Assembly: GCA_022827195.1 (NCBI GenBank)
Contig: JAJDTL010000004.1
Coordinates: 1 to 64,000 of the forward strand
Reading direction: 5' to 3'
Origin: Caldilineaceae bacterium
Lineage (GTDB): Bacteria > Chloroflexota > Anaerolineae > Caldilineales > Caldilineaceae
DNA length: 64,000 nucleotides
This document shows, one piece after another, positions 1-8,356 of the stretch. The first letter of the stretch is position 1; each line of letters opens with the position of its first letter. Below the pieces are notes generated by a model. The model did not search any database. It was given only the letters and a program-made list of their open reading frames with translations, and was not told where the DNA came from. The translations under genes were made by a program, and so were the position numbers.

Positions 1-680
1 CAAAACGACACCTTTTGCGCATTTTCAGTCCAAGAACGACAGGGAACCGACCGCGACCGCATCCTGCTACGAGAGTCCACGCCAATATCCTGTCACGAGG
101 AGAGAGAAAGTTTTTTCAAAGTTGGGCCAATCAGGCCAAAATAGCGCATTCGATACCCTATCGATACCCTGTCGATACCCGGTTTCCAAAAAAATCGCAG
201 CCGGTTTGCGTCACATCCGGACGCTCCTGAGCCAATTCTGGACAGAATCGGCCCCATTCTTGCGCACGTGCGCGGCGCTACCGAAAATGAGACCGACGCC
301 ACCTCTGACTTCGACCCAGACTTCGCCCCCGATTTCGGCGCGCGCAGGCGATGTGGCCCGCGACGGGGCCCTCTAGTCGCCCGTCGAGCCGGACGCCTCC
401 ATCCTTGCCGCCGTCGAATCCGTTGTCTAGAACCCCCGTTCAGCAACGGAAGAATCAGGTCGACGTGTCCTGCTCCCATGACGACGTTCGGGCGATGCCC
501 GCTCACCGCGCCCGGCTACCCAGCCAACATTGGCGCGAAAACCCTGCCTGTCATCCCTATTACCTAATTTGGCATGCACCCGACAACGCATGGCGTTTCA
601 GCAGACAACAACGCACGCCCAACGGGATTGCCGGATTTGGGCCTCAATCGGGCGTGTGCTATAGTTGGCGATTAGCATAT
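1..680. other. Leading stretch with no recognisable gene
   Basis: Several open frames cross this stretch on both strands, but none has a convincing ribosome binding site, a recognisable domain or a protein-like composition. The only structure I see is a short tandem repeat near 150-180. The stretch ends directly at a tRNA gene, so it may be the decayed edge of an earlier insertion, but nothing in the sequence proves that. Confidence 0.5.
150..182. repeat. Three-copy 11-bp tandem repeat
   Basis: TCGATACCC occurs three times, starting at 150, 161 and 172, an exact 11-bp period with variable two-base spacers. The spacing places every copy on the same face of the helix, as iteron-like or regulator sites often are. 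No gene nearby explains it. Confidence 0.6.
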
Positions 681-755
<75 letters not shown>

Positions 756-1013
756 CTGGCGGCGCCAAAGCGTTGCAACGGCCAATTCGTGACGGGGAAA
801 CTGCGTCTAAAGGAGCAGCTGGCAGCAGATTGAACTTTTCTCTTCGGGCTGGCGTCTTAGCTGGAGAGCATACGGTTTTCCGCCTCTACCGAACACACCG
901 CACCGGACCGATGCGTGCAGGTTTGTTCGGTATATTTCTGTAGTGATTGCACGTTACGCGTTGAACGGTTGCGTAGACCTAGGATCGAAGTAGATCAGTT
1001 CAGGAGGAAGAAA

Positions 1014-2339
1014 ATGCGTAGTCCCCGGTTGGTAATGGGATTGATCGTTCTTTTGGCAGCTGCCGTGGCACTGGCCGGATGTCACTATAAACTCCCCCCT
1101 CATCCGAAAATGGAGCGCTACGGCCCCGACGCGGGCTGGAAAGTCTCCAAGGCGGACCGCGCGGGCTATACCGTGCATATGGTCGAAAAGGCGCTCCGCC
1201 TGTATGAGGCCAAAGGCCGCGAGGCGACGATTGCCCACTACAATTCTCCGGAGAGCGTCGACGGCGAATGGTATGTTTTTATCGCAGATGAAAATGAAGA
1301 GTTGATCGCTCATCCCAACCCGGATATTCTGGGCGAGAGCTTGAGAGGCCCTACGGGCGTCGATATCAGCGGTTACCGCCATGGTGATGTTATAGCCAGC
1401 GCGACCGAGGACGGCTTCTGGGTCGATTACCTCTTCACCAACCTCGTTACAGGAAACCTTGAGTACAAGCACACTTGGGTCATCAAGCACGACGGCCTGA
1501 TCTTCGCCTCCGGCTGGTACCAGGTTCTCCCCGATCTCTCGCAGCGCGCCCCCACCAAAGCGGACCGCTCCGGCTTCACCGTCGCCATGGTCGATCAGGC
1601 TCTGCAGCGCTATGAGGCTGAAGGACGGGAGGCTACCGTCGCCTACTACAATACGCCCGAAAGCGTTGACGGCGAATGGTATGTCTTCATCTTTGATGAA
1701 AGTGATCAGCTGATCGCCCACGCCAACCCCGATCTGATCGGCATGGATCTGAAGGGCGATCTCGGCGTCGACGTCACCGGCTACCGCTTCGGCGACCTTA
1801 TGCTGACCGCGACCGAGGACGGCATCTGGGTAGACTATCTCTTCCAGAACCTTGCCACCGGCAACCAGGAGTACAAACATTCCTGGGTCGTCCGTCGCGA
1901 CGGCCTGCTCTTCGGCTCCGGCTGGTATCAGGTGATGCCCAGCCTTGCTGTGGCCGTCACCAAGGCGCAACCCGCTGAATATACCGTTGCCATCGTCGAC
2001 CGCGCGCTTCGCTACTACAAGGCGCTTGGCCGCGAAGAGGCCGTCGCCTATTACAACACGCCCGCGAGCGTTGACGGCGAGTGGTATGTTTTCATCATTG
2101 ACGAGGATGATCGCGTAATCGCCAACGCCAACCCGGAGCTGGTCGGTCAGGACTTGAAGGGCGATTTGGGCGTCGATGCCACCGGTCATCGCTACAGCGA
2201 CCTTATGCTTAGTGCCACCGGGGAGGGCTTGTGGGTCGCCTATGTCTTCAACAACCCCGCCACCGGCGAGGAGCAGACCAAGCACTCCTGGGTCGTGCGC
2301 TACGATGGAGTACTCATCGGCTCCGGCTGGTATGAATAG
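1014..2339 (+). CDS. Lipoprotein with three tandem Cache-like sensor domains
   Basis: The 441-residue product starts at the ATG after AGGAGGAAG. A frame-consistent upstream start at 915 would add a hydrophilic tail before the signal and is rejected. Residues 1-23 form a lipoprotein signal ending in LAGC, so Cys23 is the likely lipidation site. Three repeats of about 135 residues begin near residues 45, 181 and 316. Each carries SVDGEWYVFI, a D/E-rich turn, a LIAHPNP or ANANP segment, and a Trp-containing strand before GSGWY. This pattern fits single-Cache (sCache_2) extracellular ligand-binding domains, usually found in chemoreceptors and kinases for small acids or amines. Here there is no transmembrane helix or signalling output, so it is a surface-anchored binding protein with unknown ligand. 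The family assignment is by pattern only. Confidence 0.85.
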   Translation: MRSPRLVMGLIVLLAAAVALAGCHYKLPPHPKMERYGPDAGWKVSKADRAGYTVHMVEKALRLYEAKGREATIAHYNSPESVDGEWYVFIADENEELIAHPNPDILGESLRGPTGVDISGYRHGDVIASATEDGFWVDYLFTNLVTGNLEYKHTWVIKHDGLIFASGWYQVLPDLSQRAPTKADRSGFTVAMVDQALQRYEAEGREATVAYYNTPESVDGEWYVFIFDESDQLIAHANPDLIGMDLKGDLGVDVTGYRFGDLMLTATEDGIWVDYLFQNLATGNQEYKHSWVVRRDGLLFGSGWYQVMPSLAVAVTKAQPAEYTVAIVDRALRYYKALGREEAVAYYNTPASVDGEWYVFIIDEDDRVIANANPELVGQDLKGDLGVDATGHRYSDLMLSATGEGLWVAYVFNNPATGEEQTKHSWVVRYDGVLIGSGWYE

Positions 2340-2373
2340 GCCGAAACACCGGTGACAGGCCAGCAGTTTGACA

Positions 2374-2402
2374 GGGGCGCTCGATCGGGCGCCCTTGTTG
2401 TT
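2374..2402 (+). terminator. Probable intrinsic terminator after the Cache lipoprotein
   Basis: GGGCGC at 2375-2380 pairs with GCGCCC at 2389-2394 across an 8-base loop and is followed by the T-rich stretch TTGTTGTT. It lies 35 bp after the stop of the lipoprotein gene. Confidence 0.6.
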
Positions 2403-2455
2403 CTATTGCGATCACAGGACAAACTCGTGCAACCATCGGTTTCGACAGGTGTTTC

Positions 2456-3682
2456 ATGCTGATTGACGGGCTTCCTCGCGGGGAGGCAGTACGCGCGGCC
2501 GCCGCTGCCTATGCCGGCAAGCACGGGCGGCTGGTCGATCTCTGCGTCGCCGTCCAGCAGATCCCCGCGCCGACCGGCGCCGAATCCGAGCGCGCCGCGT
2601 GGGTCGAAGAGCGGATGCGCGCCATCGGCCTGGCCGACGTCGAGCGAGATGAACTGGACAACGTCTATGGCCGCGTTCCCGGCTTGCAGGCGCGTCCTGC
2701 CCTGCTCGTTTCCGCCCATACCGATACCGTCTTCCCGCGGGAGACCGACCTGCGGCTGCAGCGCTTCAGCAACGGCTTGCTGCGCGGGCCGGGCATCGGG
2801 GACAATTCCACCGGTGTTGCCGGTCTGCTCACCCTGGCCGAAACATTGGTCGAACTTGCGCCGCCGCCGGTCGACATCTGGCTCGTCGCCAACTCGATGG
2901 AAGAGGGGTTGGGCGATCTGCGCGGCATGAAACGCGTTGTCGATCGTTTTCACGCGGACGGCGGCGCGGCCGGCGCAGGGGGGCGCGGCGTCCTGGGCGC
3001 GGCGCTCGTGATCGAGGGCATGGGTCTCGGACGTATCGTCCATCAGGCGCTTGGCGTGCGCCGCTACCGCACCTCCGCCACCGCGCCGGGCGGTCATAGC
3101 TGGGGTGACTTTGGCGCGGCCAGCGCGGTACACGGCCTGGTTGCCGTTGCCGAGGAGATCGTAAATCTGCAGGTGCCCCACACGCCGCGCACGAGTTTCA
3201 ATATCGGCCGTATCGGCGGCGGCACCTCGATCAATACGATTGCCCAGGAAGCCTGGATGGAACTGGACCTGCGCAGTGCATCACCGGAGACGCTCATCTG
3301 GCTCGATGGGCAGGTGCAGCGCATCATCGAGCGCCGCGTCGAGGCGCACCGCGTTTGCGACGACGGCCTCACCCTGTGCCACGAACAGATCGGCCACCGT
3401 CCCGCCGGCGAACTCCCATTCGAGCATCCGCTCGTGCAGGCCGCGTGCACAGTTCTGCACGAACTTGGCATCGAGGAGCGCAGCGACGCCCGCATCAGCA
3501 GCACCGATGCCAATGTGCCCCTCAGCCGGAACATTCCTGCCGTCTGCGTCGGTCTTACCGACGGCGGGGACGTTCACCGGCTCAGCGAATGGATCGACCC
3601 GTTGCCGCTTGTAAAGGGGATGCAGCAGCTGCTCTACCTTACATGGTGGAGCGCTGCATGGTTGACTACGCACAGCGCATGA
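2456..3682 (+). CDS. M20-family metallopeptidase (aminoacylase/peptidase T-like)
   Basis: The 408-residue protein is a zinc-dependent amidohydrolase of the M20/M25/M40 superfamily, which removes amino acids or acyl groups from small peptides or N-acyl amino acids. Visible landmarks are SAHTDTVFP (first metal His/Asp), GIGDNSTG (bridging Asp), NSMEEG (catalytic and metal Glu), GGHSWGDFG in the lid/dimerisation domain, and a C-terminal GGDVH supplying the last His. It has no signal peptide, so it is cytosolic. It lies between the Cache lipoprotein terminator and thrS. The ATG at 2456 has only a weak AGG upstream. Exact substrate cannot be told from sequence. Confidence 0.88.
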   Translation: MLIDGLPRGEAVRAAAAAYAGKHGRLVDLCVAVQQIPAPTGAESERAAWVEERMRAIGLADVERDELDNVYGRVPGLQARPALLVSAHTDTVFPRETDLRLQRFSNGLLRGPGIGDNSTGVAGLLTLAETLVELAPPPVDIWLVANSMEEGLGDLRGMKRVVDRFHADGGAAGAGGRGVLGAALVIEGMGLGRIVHQALGVRRYRTSATAPGGHSWGDFGAASAVHGLVAVAEEIVNLQVPHTPRTSFNIGRIGGGTSINTIAQEAWMELDLRSASPETLIWLDGQVQRIIERRVEAHRVCDDGLTLCHEQIGHRPAGELPFEHPLVQAACTVLHELGIEERSDARISSTDANVPLSRNIPAVCVGLTDGGDVHRLSEWIDPLPLVKGMQQLLYLTWWSAAWLTTHSA

Positions 3683-3755
3683 ACTGTCAACAGCGACCAG
3701 CGCGCCGCTGGCGACCGGACACAGTCAATCCAAGGTTTCCCAGGAGCAAGGAAGA

Positions 3756-5570
3756 ATGGCCTTACGAATAGACGATCTTTACAAGATTCGCCATAGCGCA
3801 GCCCACGTCATGGCCCAGGCCGTGCTGGAACTCTATCCCGACGCCAAGTACGCCATCGGGCCGCCGATCGAGAACGGTTTCTACTACGATTTCGATCTCG
3901 GTCTCGACGAAGAAGGCGCGCCGCGCACTTTCCGCACCGACGACCTCAAGGCGATAGAGAAGCGCATGCGCCAGATCATCGGCGGCAAGCACGACTTCGC
4001 CTATCGCGAGGTCAGCGCCGGCGAGGCGCGCCAGCTCTTTGCCGACCAGCCCTACAAGCTGGAACTCATCGACGGACTCGACGAGGGAGAGATCGACGAA
4101 TACGGCAACGAGGTGACCGAAAAGCCGGTCATCAGCACCTACAAGCATGACACGTTCGAGGACCTCTGCCGCGGGCCCCACGTCGAGCACACCGGCAAGA
4201 TCGTGGCCGACGCCTTCCGCCTTCTCAGCGTGGCCGGGGCCTACTGGCGCGGCGACGAGAAGAACGCGATGCTGCAACGCGTCTACGGCACGGCCTGGCG
4301 CAACCGCAAAGAGTTGAGGAGCTACCTCGATCAGATGGAGGAGGCGCGGAAGCGCGACCACCGCAAACTGGGTCGCGAGCTGGAGATCTTCATCTTTGAA
4401 GACGAGGTCGGGCCGGGTCTGCCGCTATGGCTGCCGCGCGGCTCCGTCATCATCGAAGAGCTGGAACGCCTGGCTAAAGAGACCGAAGAGGCCGCCGGCT
4501 ATCAGCGCGTGCGCACGCCCCATCTGACTAAGGAGGACCTGTTCCTGCGCAGCGGTCACCTCGACTTTTACAAGGACAGCATGTACCCGCCGATGGAGAT
4601 GGAAGGGGTCACCTACTATGTAAAGCCGATGAACTGCCCCATGCACCACAAGATCTTCGGCTCCAAGCTGCGCAGCTATCGCGAGCTGCCCGTGCGCCTG
4701 GCGGAGTACGGCACCTGCTACCGCTATGAACAGAGCGGCGAGCTTTTCGGGCTGATGCGCGTTCGTTCCATGCAGATGAACGATGCCCATATCTACTGCT
4801 CGGAGGCGCAGTTCGCCGCTGAGTTCATGCGCGTGATCGACCTCTACAAGATCTACTTCGACCTGTTCGACATCGATCGGTACGTCATGCGCCTCAGCAC
4901 GCATCATCCCAAGAAGCTGGGCCAGAAATATGTCGACAATCGTTCACTCTGGCAGAAGACCGAGGAGATGGTACGCCGCGCGATGACCGAAGGGAACGTG
5001 CCCTTTGTCGAGGAGCCGGACGAGGCCGCCTTCTACGGCCCCAAAATCGACGTCCAGATCTGGAGCGCCATCGGCCGCGAGTTTACCCTCGCCACCAACC
5101 AGGTCGACTTTGCCCAGCCCGAGCGTCTCGATCTCTCTTACATCAACGCCGACGGCGAGCGCGAGACCCCTCTCTGCATCCATCGCGCTCCCCTCGGGAC
5201 GCATGAGCGCACGATCGGTTTCCTGATTGAACATTACGGCGGCAATTTTCCTGTCTGGCTGTGCCCGGAACAGGTGCGCGTCATCCCGGTTACCTCATCG
5301 CACAACGACTACGCCGCGCAGATCGAAGAGCGCCTGACCGGCGCCGGTGTCCGCGTTGCCTCCGACCTCAGCAGCGACCGCATGAACAACAAGATCCGGC
5401 AGGCCCAGAACATGAAGGTCCCATACATGCTGATCGTCGGCGACCGTGAGGTTGAAGAGGAGACGGTTTCGCTGCGCAAACGCGATGGCTCGCGTCAGAA
5501 CGGGCTGCCGGTCGGGGCGTTCGTCGAGCTGGTTACCGAGCGCGTCGCGACCCGCGCCAAGACCCTTTGA
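3756..5570 (+). CDS. thrS: Threonyl-tRNA synthetase lacking the TGS domain
   Basis: This class II synthetase charges tRNA-Thr. The 604-residue protein begins directly with the editing domain (HSAAHVMAQAV near residue 14, DLCRGPHV near 131) instead of the usual 60-70-residue N-terminal TGS domain. The catalytic core is complete: MNCPMHHKIF, the motif 2 region RYEQSGELFGLMRVR, the zinc-site His/Cys residues, and motif 3 RAPLGTHERTIGFLIEHYGG. The anticodon-binding domain follows (PVWLCPEQVRVIPV). The ATG at 3756 lies after an AGGAGCAAGGAAGA purine stretch. No T-box fits in the 73-bp gap upstream. The infC-rpmI-rplT block follows, a common arrangement. Confidence 0.97.
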   Translation: MALRIDDLYKIRHSAAHVMAQAVLELYPDAKYAIGPPIENGFYYDFDLGLDEEGAPRTFRTDDLKAIEKRMRQIIGGKHDFAYREVSAGEARQLFADQPYKLELIDGLDEGEIDEYGNEVTEKPVISTYKHDTFEDLCRGPHVEHTGKIVADAFRLLSVAGAYWRGDEKNAMLQRVYGTAWRNRKELRSYLDQMEEARKRDHRKLGRELEIFIFEDEVGPGLPLWLPRGSVIIEELERLAKETEEAAGYQRVRTPHLTKEDLFLRSGHLDFYKDSMYPPMEMEGVTYYVKPMNCPMHHKIFGSKLRSYRELPVRLAEYGTCYRYEQSGELFGLMRVRSMQMNDAHIYCSEAQFAAEFMRVIDLYKIYFDLFDIDRYVMRLSTHHPKKLGQKYVDNRSLWQKTEEMVRRAMTEGNVPFVEEPDEAAFYGPKIDVQIWSAIGREFTLATNQVDFAQPERLDLSYINADGERETPLCIHRAPLGTHERTIGFLIEHYGGNFPVWLCPEQVRVIPVTSSHNDYAAQIEERLTGAGVRVASDLSSDRMNNKIRQAQNMKVPYMLIVGDREVEEETVSLRKRDGSRQNGLPVGAFVELVTERVATRAKTL

Positions 5571-5701
5571 ATTGAAGGCAAGACTTGACGATGCGGACAG
5601 GGCGGTTGGGTGGGGCCATCGGTCCCATCACGCCGCTCCGACCAGAGGACCAATCGCAGCGGGGAACCATATCGCGGCTGCGTCCGTCGCTGAAATTGGG
5701 C

Positions 5702-5730
5702 TTGACGCGTACCCTTTGAACTGATATACT
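5702..5730 (+). promoter_or_regulatory. Sigma70-type promoter for infC-rpmI-rplT
   Basis: TTGACG at 5702-5707 and TATACT at 5725-5730 are separated by exactly 17 bp. The site sits in the 342-bp gap between thrS and infC and leaves a leader of about 175 nt. That leader contains small hairpins (for example GGCGCTAACGCC) that could take part in feedback control of the translation-factor operon. Confidence 0.75.
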
Positions 5731-5912
5731 GCGAGCGAGCAAACAGTTGGACCAACCACCACTGAAGTGCCCTGGCAGCAACCCCTCTCTCAATACGTGG
5801 TTCAATGCAGTGCCACTATGTCATTTGAGCGCGAGCCATCCCACTACCGATTGCGGGAGACGGGCGCTAACGCCTCTGCTGCTGAGGGCAACTTGCCAAA
5901 AGGAGAGTGAGT

Positions 5913-6425
5913 ATTAGCAGGAACACCACACGAATCAATCACCGGATTCGTACACGCGAAGTGAGGGTCATCGACGAAGTCGGGGCACAGCTCGGCATTA
6001 TGGCAGTGCAGGACGCACTCCAGGCCGCCGAGGACCGGGATCTGGACCTGGTAGAGGTGGCGCCCAATGCCAATCCGCCCGTCTGCCGCTTGATGGATTA
6101 CGGCAAGTACCTCTACGAAAGGCAGAAGCGCGAGCGTGAATCGCGCAGGGCCCAGAAACAGATCGAGATCAAGGAAGTACGGCTGCGGCCCAAGACCGGC
6201 GAACACGACATTCAGGTCGTCCTCAACAAGGCGAGAAAGTTCCTGAATGACGGCGCCAAAGTACGGGTGCGCATCCGCTTCCGAGGGCGTGAAATCGTCC
6301 ACCGCGACATCGCCCTCGAACTGATGAAGCGGGTCACGGAAGAGCTGGCTGAAGAGGCGGTCGTCGAATCCCATCCTGGCTTTGAGGGCCGCAGCATGGT
6401 GATGTTACTCGCACCAGCCGCGTAA
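5913..6425 (+). CDS. infC: Translation initiation factor IF-3 (probable AUU start)
   Basis: IF-3 binds the 30S subunit, prevents premature 50S joining and proofreads initiation codons. Both domains are present: the N-terminal domain (RINHRIRTREVRVI, DLVEVAPNANPPVCRLMDYG) and the C-terminal domain (IEIKEVRLRPKTGEHD, RFRGREIVHRD, VESHPGFEGRSM). The Shine-Dalgarno AGGAG (5901-5905) is one base from a GTG at 5907 but seven bases from ATT at 5913. The ATT is therefore the better start, giving 170 residues. AUU starts are the known basis of IF-3 autoregulation in enteric bacteria. If GTG is used, the protein is two residues longer. Confidence 0.96.
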   Translation: MSRNTTRINHRIRTREVRVIDEVGAQLGIMAVQDALQAAEDRDLDLVEVAPNANPPVCRLMDYGKYLYERQKRERESRRAQKQIEIKEVRLRPKTGEHDIQVVLNKARKFLNDGAKVRVRIRFRGREIVHRDIALELMKRVTEELAEEAVVESHPGFEGRSMVMLLAPAA

Positions 6426-6431
6426 CGAACC

Positions 6432-6480
6432 TTTTCGCCGGCGGCACTGTTCATTCCCTCCCCGTGCCGCCGGGCGAAAA
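6432..6480 (+). promoter_or_regulatory. Long hairpin between infC and rpmI
   Basis: TTTTCGCCGGCGGCAC (6432-6447) is complementary to GTGCCGCCGGGCGAAAA (6464-6480) with one bulged base and a 16-base loop. No T-run follows, so it is unlikely to be a simple terminator. A second smaller hairpin, CCGCC/GGCGG with GCCC/GGGC inside, follows at about 6498-6523. Position suggests attenuation or a protein-binding leader for the L35-L20 part of the operon; this is inference. Confidence 0.55.
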
Positions 6481-6511
6481 TAGCTGTTTGTGCGAACCGC
6501 CTGCCCTTTTT

Positions 6512-6540
6512 TTGGGCTTGGCGGCGGGTTATGCTATCAT
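6512..6540 (+). promoter_or_regulatory. Possible internal promoter before rpmI
   Basis: TTGGGC (6512-6517) and TATCAT (6535-6540) are 17 bp apart. The match is moderate, and the -35 overlaps the second intercistronic hairpin. Confidence 0.4.
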
Positions 6541-6665
6541 CCATTGCTTGCACGCCGCCTTTTGTTTCGCATCCGCGGACGGGTGTTTCCGTGCTCAATG
6601 CATGTCAACAGAAAGGTTCAATGCGTCCCTTCCTGAGCGGGGCGCGGGAGCAGCCGGGACGAACT

Positions 6666-6854
6666 ATGCCAAAGATGAAGAGCCATAAGGGCGCGCAGAA
6701 ACGTTTTCGCGTCACCAAGAACGGCAAACTGATGCGTCGCAAGCAGGGCGGAAACCATCTGCGCCGCAAGAAACGCAAAGTCAGCGAATATCGTCAGAAA
6801 ATTACCAGCAAGAACACCGGTCAGGCCAAGTTGATCAAGAGCATGGTCGCCTGA
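6666..6854 (+). CDS. rpmI: 50S ribosomal protein L35
   Basis: This 62-residue basic protein of the large subunit starts MPKMKSHKGAQKRF, the conserved N-terminus of the L35 family, and contains GNHLRRKKRK. A longer frame opening at 6531 is rejected because it would put 45 unrelated residues before this start. It lies between infC and rplT in the usual order. Confidence 0.97.
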   Translation: MPKMKSHKGAQKRFRVTKNGKLMRRKQGGNHLRRKKRKVSEYRQKITSKNTGQAKLIKSMVA

Positions 6855-6887
6855 CCGGCCATCGTACAGCCATTGATGCTGATGGGG

Positions 6888-6922
6888 CGCCTGGCTTCCT
6901 GCGGGATTCCAGGCGTTGTTTT
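6888..6922 (+). promoter_or_regulatory. Hairpin with T-rich tail between rpmI and rplT
   Basis: CGCCTGG (6888-6894) pairs with CCAGGCG (6909-6915) and is followed by TTGTTTT. It resembles a weak intrinsic terminator or attenuator and could set the L35:L20 ratio. Confidence 0.45.
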
Positions 6923-6945
6923 CGCCAGACACGAGGATTCGACCG

Positions 6946-7302
6946 ATGCCACGCTCCAGACCCAAGGTATACGCGCACAGACGTCATAAGAAGGTACTTA
7001 AATTCACCAAGGGGCAGTTCGGCAGCCGCTCGAAGCTCTTCAAGCGCGCCAATGAGGCGATGCTGCGCTCGCTTGCCTTTGCTTACCGCGACCGCCGCGC
7101 GCGCAAGCGTGACTTCCGCCGCCTCTGGATCACCCGTATCAACGCCGCGGCCCGCCTCAACGGCCTCAATTACAGCCATCTGATCTACGGTCTCAAGAAG
7201 GCCGACGTCGAGGTCGATCGCAAAGTCCTGGCCGACATCGCGGTGCGCGACGCCGATGGATTCAGCGCCTTGGCCGAGCTGGCCAAGAGCCATTTGAATT
7301 AG
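6946..7302 (+). CDS. rplT: 50S ribosomal protein L20
   Basis: This 118-residue basic protein is needed early in 50S assembly. In many bacteria it represses its own operon by binding leader RNA. The start at 6946 gives the family N-terminus MPRSRPKVYAHRRHKKVLK and has ACGAGGA upstream. The start ten residues earlier is rejected. Conserved segments include GSRSKLFKRANEA, FRRLWITRINAAAR and NYSHLIYGLKKA. It is the last gene of the infC operon and is closed by a strong terminator. Confidence 0.98.
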   Translation: MPRSRPKVYAHRRHKKVLKFTKGQFGSRSKLFKRANEAMLRSLAFAYRDRRARKRDFRRLWITRINAAARLNGLNYSHLIYGLKKADVEVDRKVLADIAVRDADGFSALAELAKSHLN

Positions 7303-7340
7303 CCTGGCCGTTGGCCCTTCGGACAATTCAGTGTGCAGAT

Positions 7341-7368
7341 GGCAGAGGCAATCGCCTCTGCCTTTTTT
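7341..7368 (+). terminator. Strong intrinsic terminator of the infC-rpmI-rplT operon
   Basis: A perfect 9-bp stem, GGCAGAGGC/GCCTCTGCC with loop AATC, is followed by six T residues (7363-7368). Confidence 0.9.
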
Positions 7369-7383
7369 CGTCCGAACCGTAGA

Positions 7384-7428
7384 TTTGGCCCGGGCCGCCG
7401 CTATCCACTTGCGGCCGCCCGGGCCAAA
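7384..7428. repeat. Large inverted repeat just before the RNA methyltransferase gene
   Basis: TTTGGCCCGGGCCGC (7384-7398) faces GCGGCCGCCCGGGCCAAA (7411-7428) across 12 bases. The transcript would form a very stable hairpin ending only 9 bases before the ATG at 7438, where a ribosome binding site should be. It could block ribosome access. Confidence 0.7.
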
Positions 7429-7437
7429 CCAGTCGCA

Positions 7438-8223
7438 ATGAAAGAGATCAGCAGCGCCGGCAATTCGCAGCTCAAACTGGCGGGCAAGCTGCGCCGCCGG
7501 CGGCAGCGCCAGGCGCACGGCCTCTGCCTCGTGGAGGGCACCCGCCTGGTGCAGGATGCGCTGTCGATGCGCGCCGCATTCCACAGCTGCTTTGTCACCG
7601 CGGCCGCGGCCGGCGCGCGCCCAGAACTGGTGGCGCAGATCGAGGCGCTCTGTCCTCTCTATCTCTTGAGCCCGGAGCTCCTCGACCGGATCAGCGAGAC
7701 CGTATCGCCGCAGTCGATCGTCGCGGTTGTCGCCGCGCCGCAGTTGCCCCTGCCTGCCGCTGCCGCGCTTTCGCTTGTCCTCGACGGCGTGCGCGATCCC
7801 GGAAACGCGGGCACCCTCTTGCGCACGGCCGCGGCCGCGGCCGTCGACCAAGTCCTGTTCGGGCCGGGCTGTGTCGATCCCTTCAGCGGCAAGGTCATGC
7901 GTGCGGCGATGGGCGCCCACTTTCGGGTGCCGCTGCGCACGTTGGAAAACTGGGACGCGCTCGGGACGCTGCTCTCCGCCGGCCAGTCTCTCTACCTCGC
8001 AAGCGCGCAGGGCGACCTGCGCTACGACGAGGTCGATTGGAGCAGGCCGTCGGCGCTCGTGCTCGGCAGCGAGGCACACGGCGCGAGTCCACAGCTCCGC
8101 GCCGGCGCGGCAACGGTCGCGATTCCGATGGCTGCGGCGACCGAGTCGCTCAACGTCGCCGCAGCCGGCGCGGCCATTCTCTTCGAGGCCGCGCGCCAGC
8201 GGCGGACGGCGAGGAGAGCGTGA
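7438..8223 (+). CDS. TrmH/SpoU-family RNA 2'-O-methyltransferase
   Basis: The 261-residue protein probably methylates a ribose of rRNA or tRNA using S-adenosylmethionine. The N-terminal substrate-binding part reads ISSAGNSQLKLAGKLRRR then CLVEGTRLVQDAL, typical of the TsnR/RlmB branch. The SPOUT knot motifs are LVLDGVRDPGNAGTLLRTA, the LVLGSEAHG segment and a final IPMAAATESLNVAAAGAAIL. A frame extending upstream to 7333 runs through the preceding terminator, so the ATG at 7438 is preferred, although a large hairpin occupies the expected ribosome binding region. The exact target base is unknown. Confidence 0.92.
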   Translation: MKEISSAGNSQLKLAGKLRRRRQRQAHGLCLVEGTRLVQDALSMRAAFHSCFVTAAAAGARPELVAQIEALCPLYLLSPELLDRISETVSPQSIVAVVAAPQLPLPAAAALSLVLDGVRDPGNAGTLLRTAAAAAVDQVLFGPGCVDPFSGKVMRAAMGAHFRVPLRTLENWDALGTLLSAGQSLYLASAQGDLRYDEVDWSRPSALVLGSEAHGASPQLRAGAATVAIPMAAATESLNVAAAGAAILFEAARQRRTARRA

Positions 8224-8243
8224 AAGCGGCAGTGCGCAGCGGA

Positions 8244-8273
8244 TTGACAAGCTTTCGGGCCGCGGGATACACT
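8244..8273 (+). promoter_or_regulatory. Sigma70-type promoter for the HhH-like membrane protein
   Basis: A consensus TTGACA (8244-8249) is followed after 18 bp by TACACT (8268-8273). It lies about 85 bp upstream of the next start codon. Confidence 0.7.
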
Positions 8274-8356
8274 TTTAAGGAGACGAAAGCACAGCGAATC
8301 GCGCACGCCTGACCTTGTCAAAGGCAGGCCTTTTTCCGCAGCGTGCGGGGGCAGGA

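Noticed and set aside
954..2285. Long open frame antisense to the Cache lipoprotein (443 codons)
   Set aside because: It is a shadow of the biased third-codon positions of the plus-strand gene. It has no ribosome site, no signal and no known domain.
3683..3755. T-box riboswitch before thrS
   Set aside because: The gap is only 73 bp and shows no T-box sequence or terminator, so no room exists for one.
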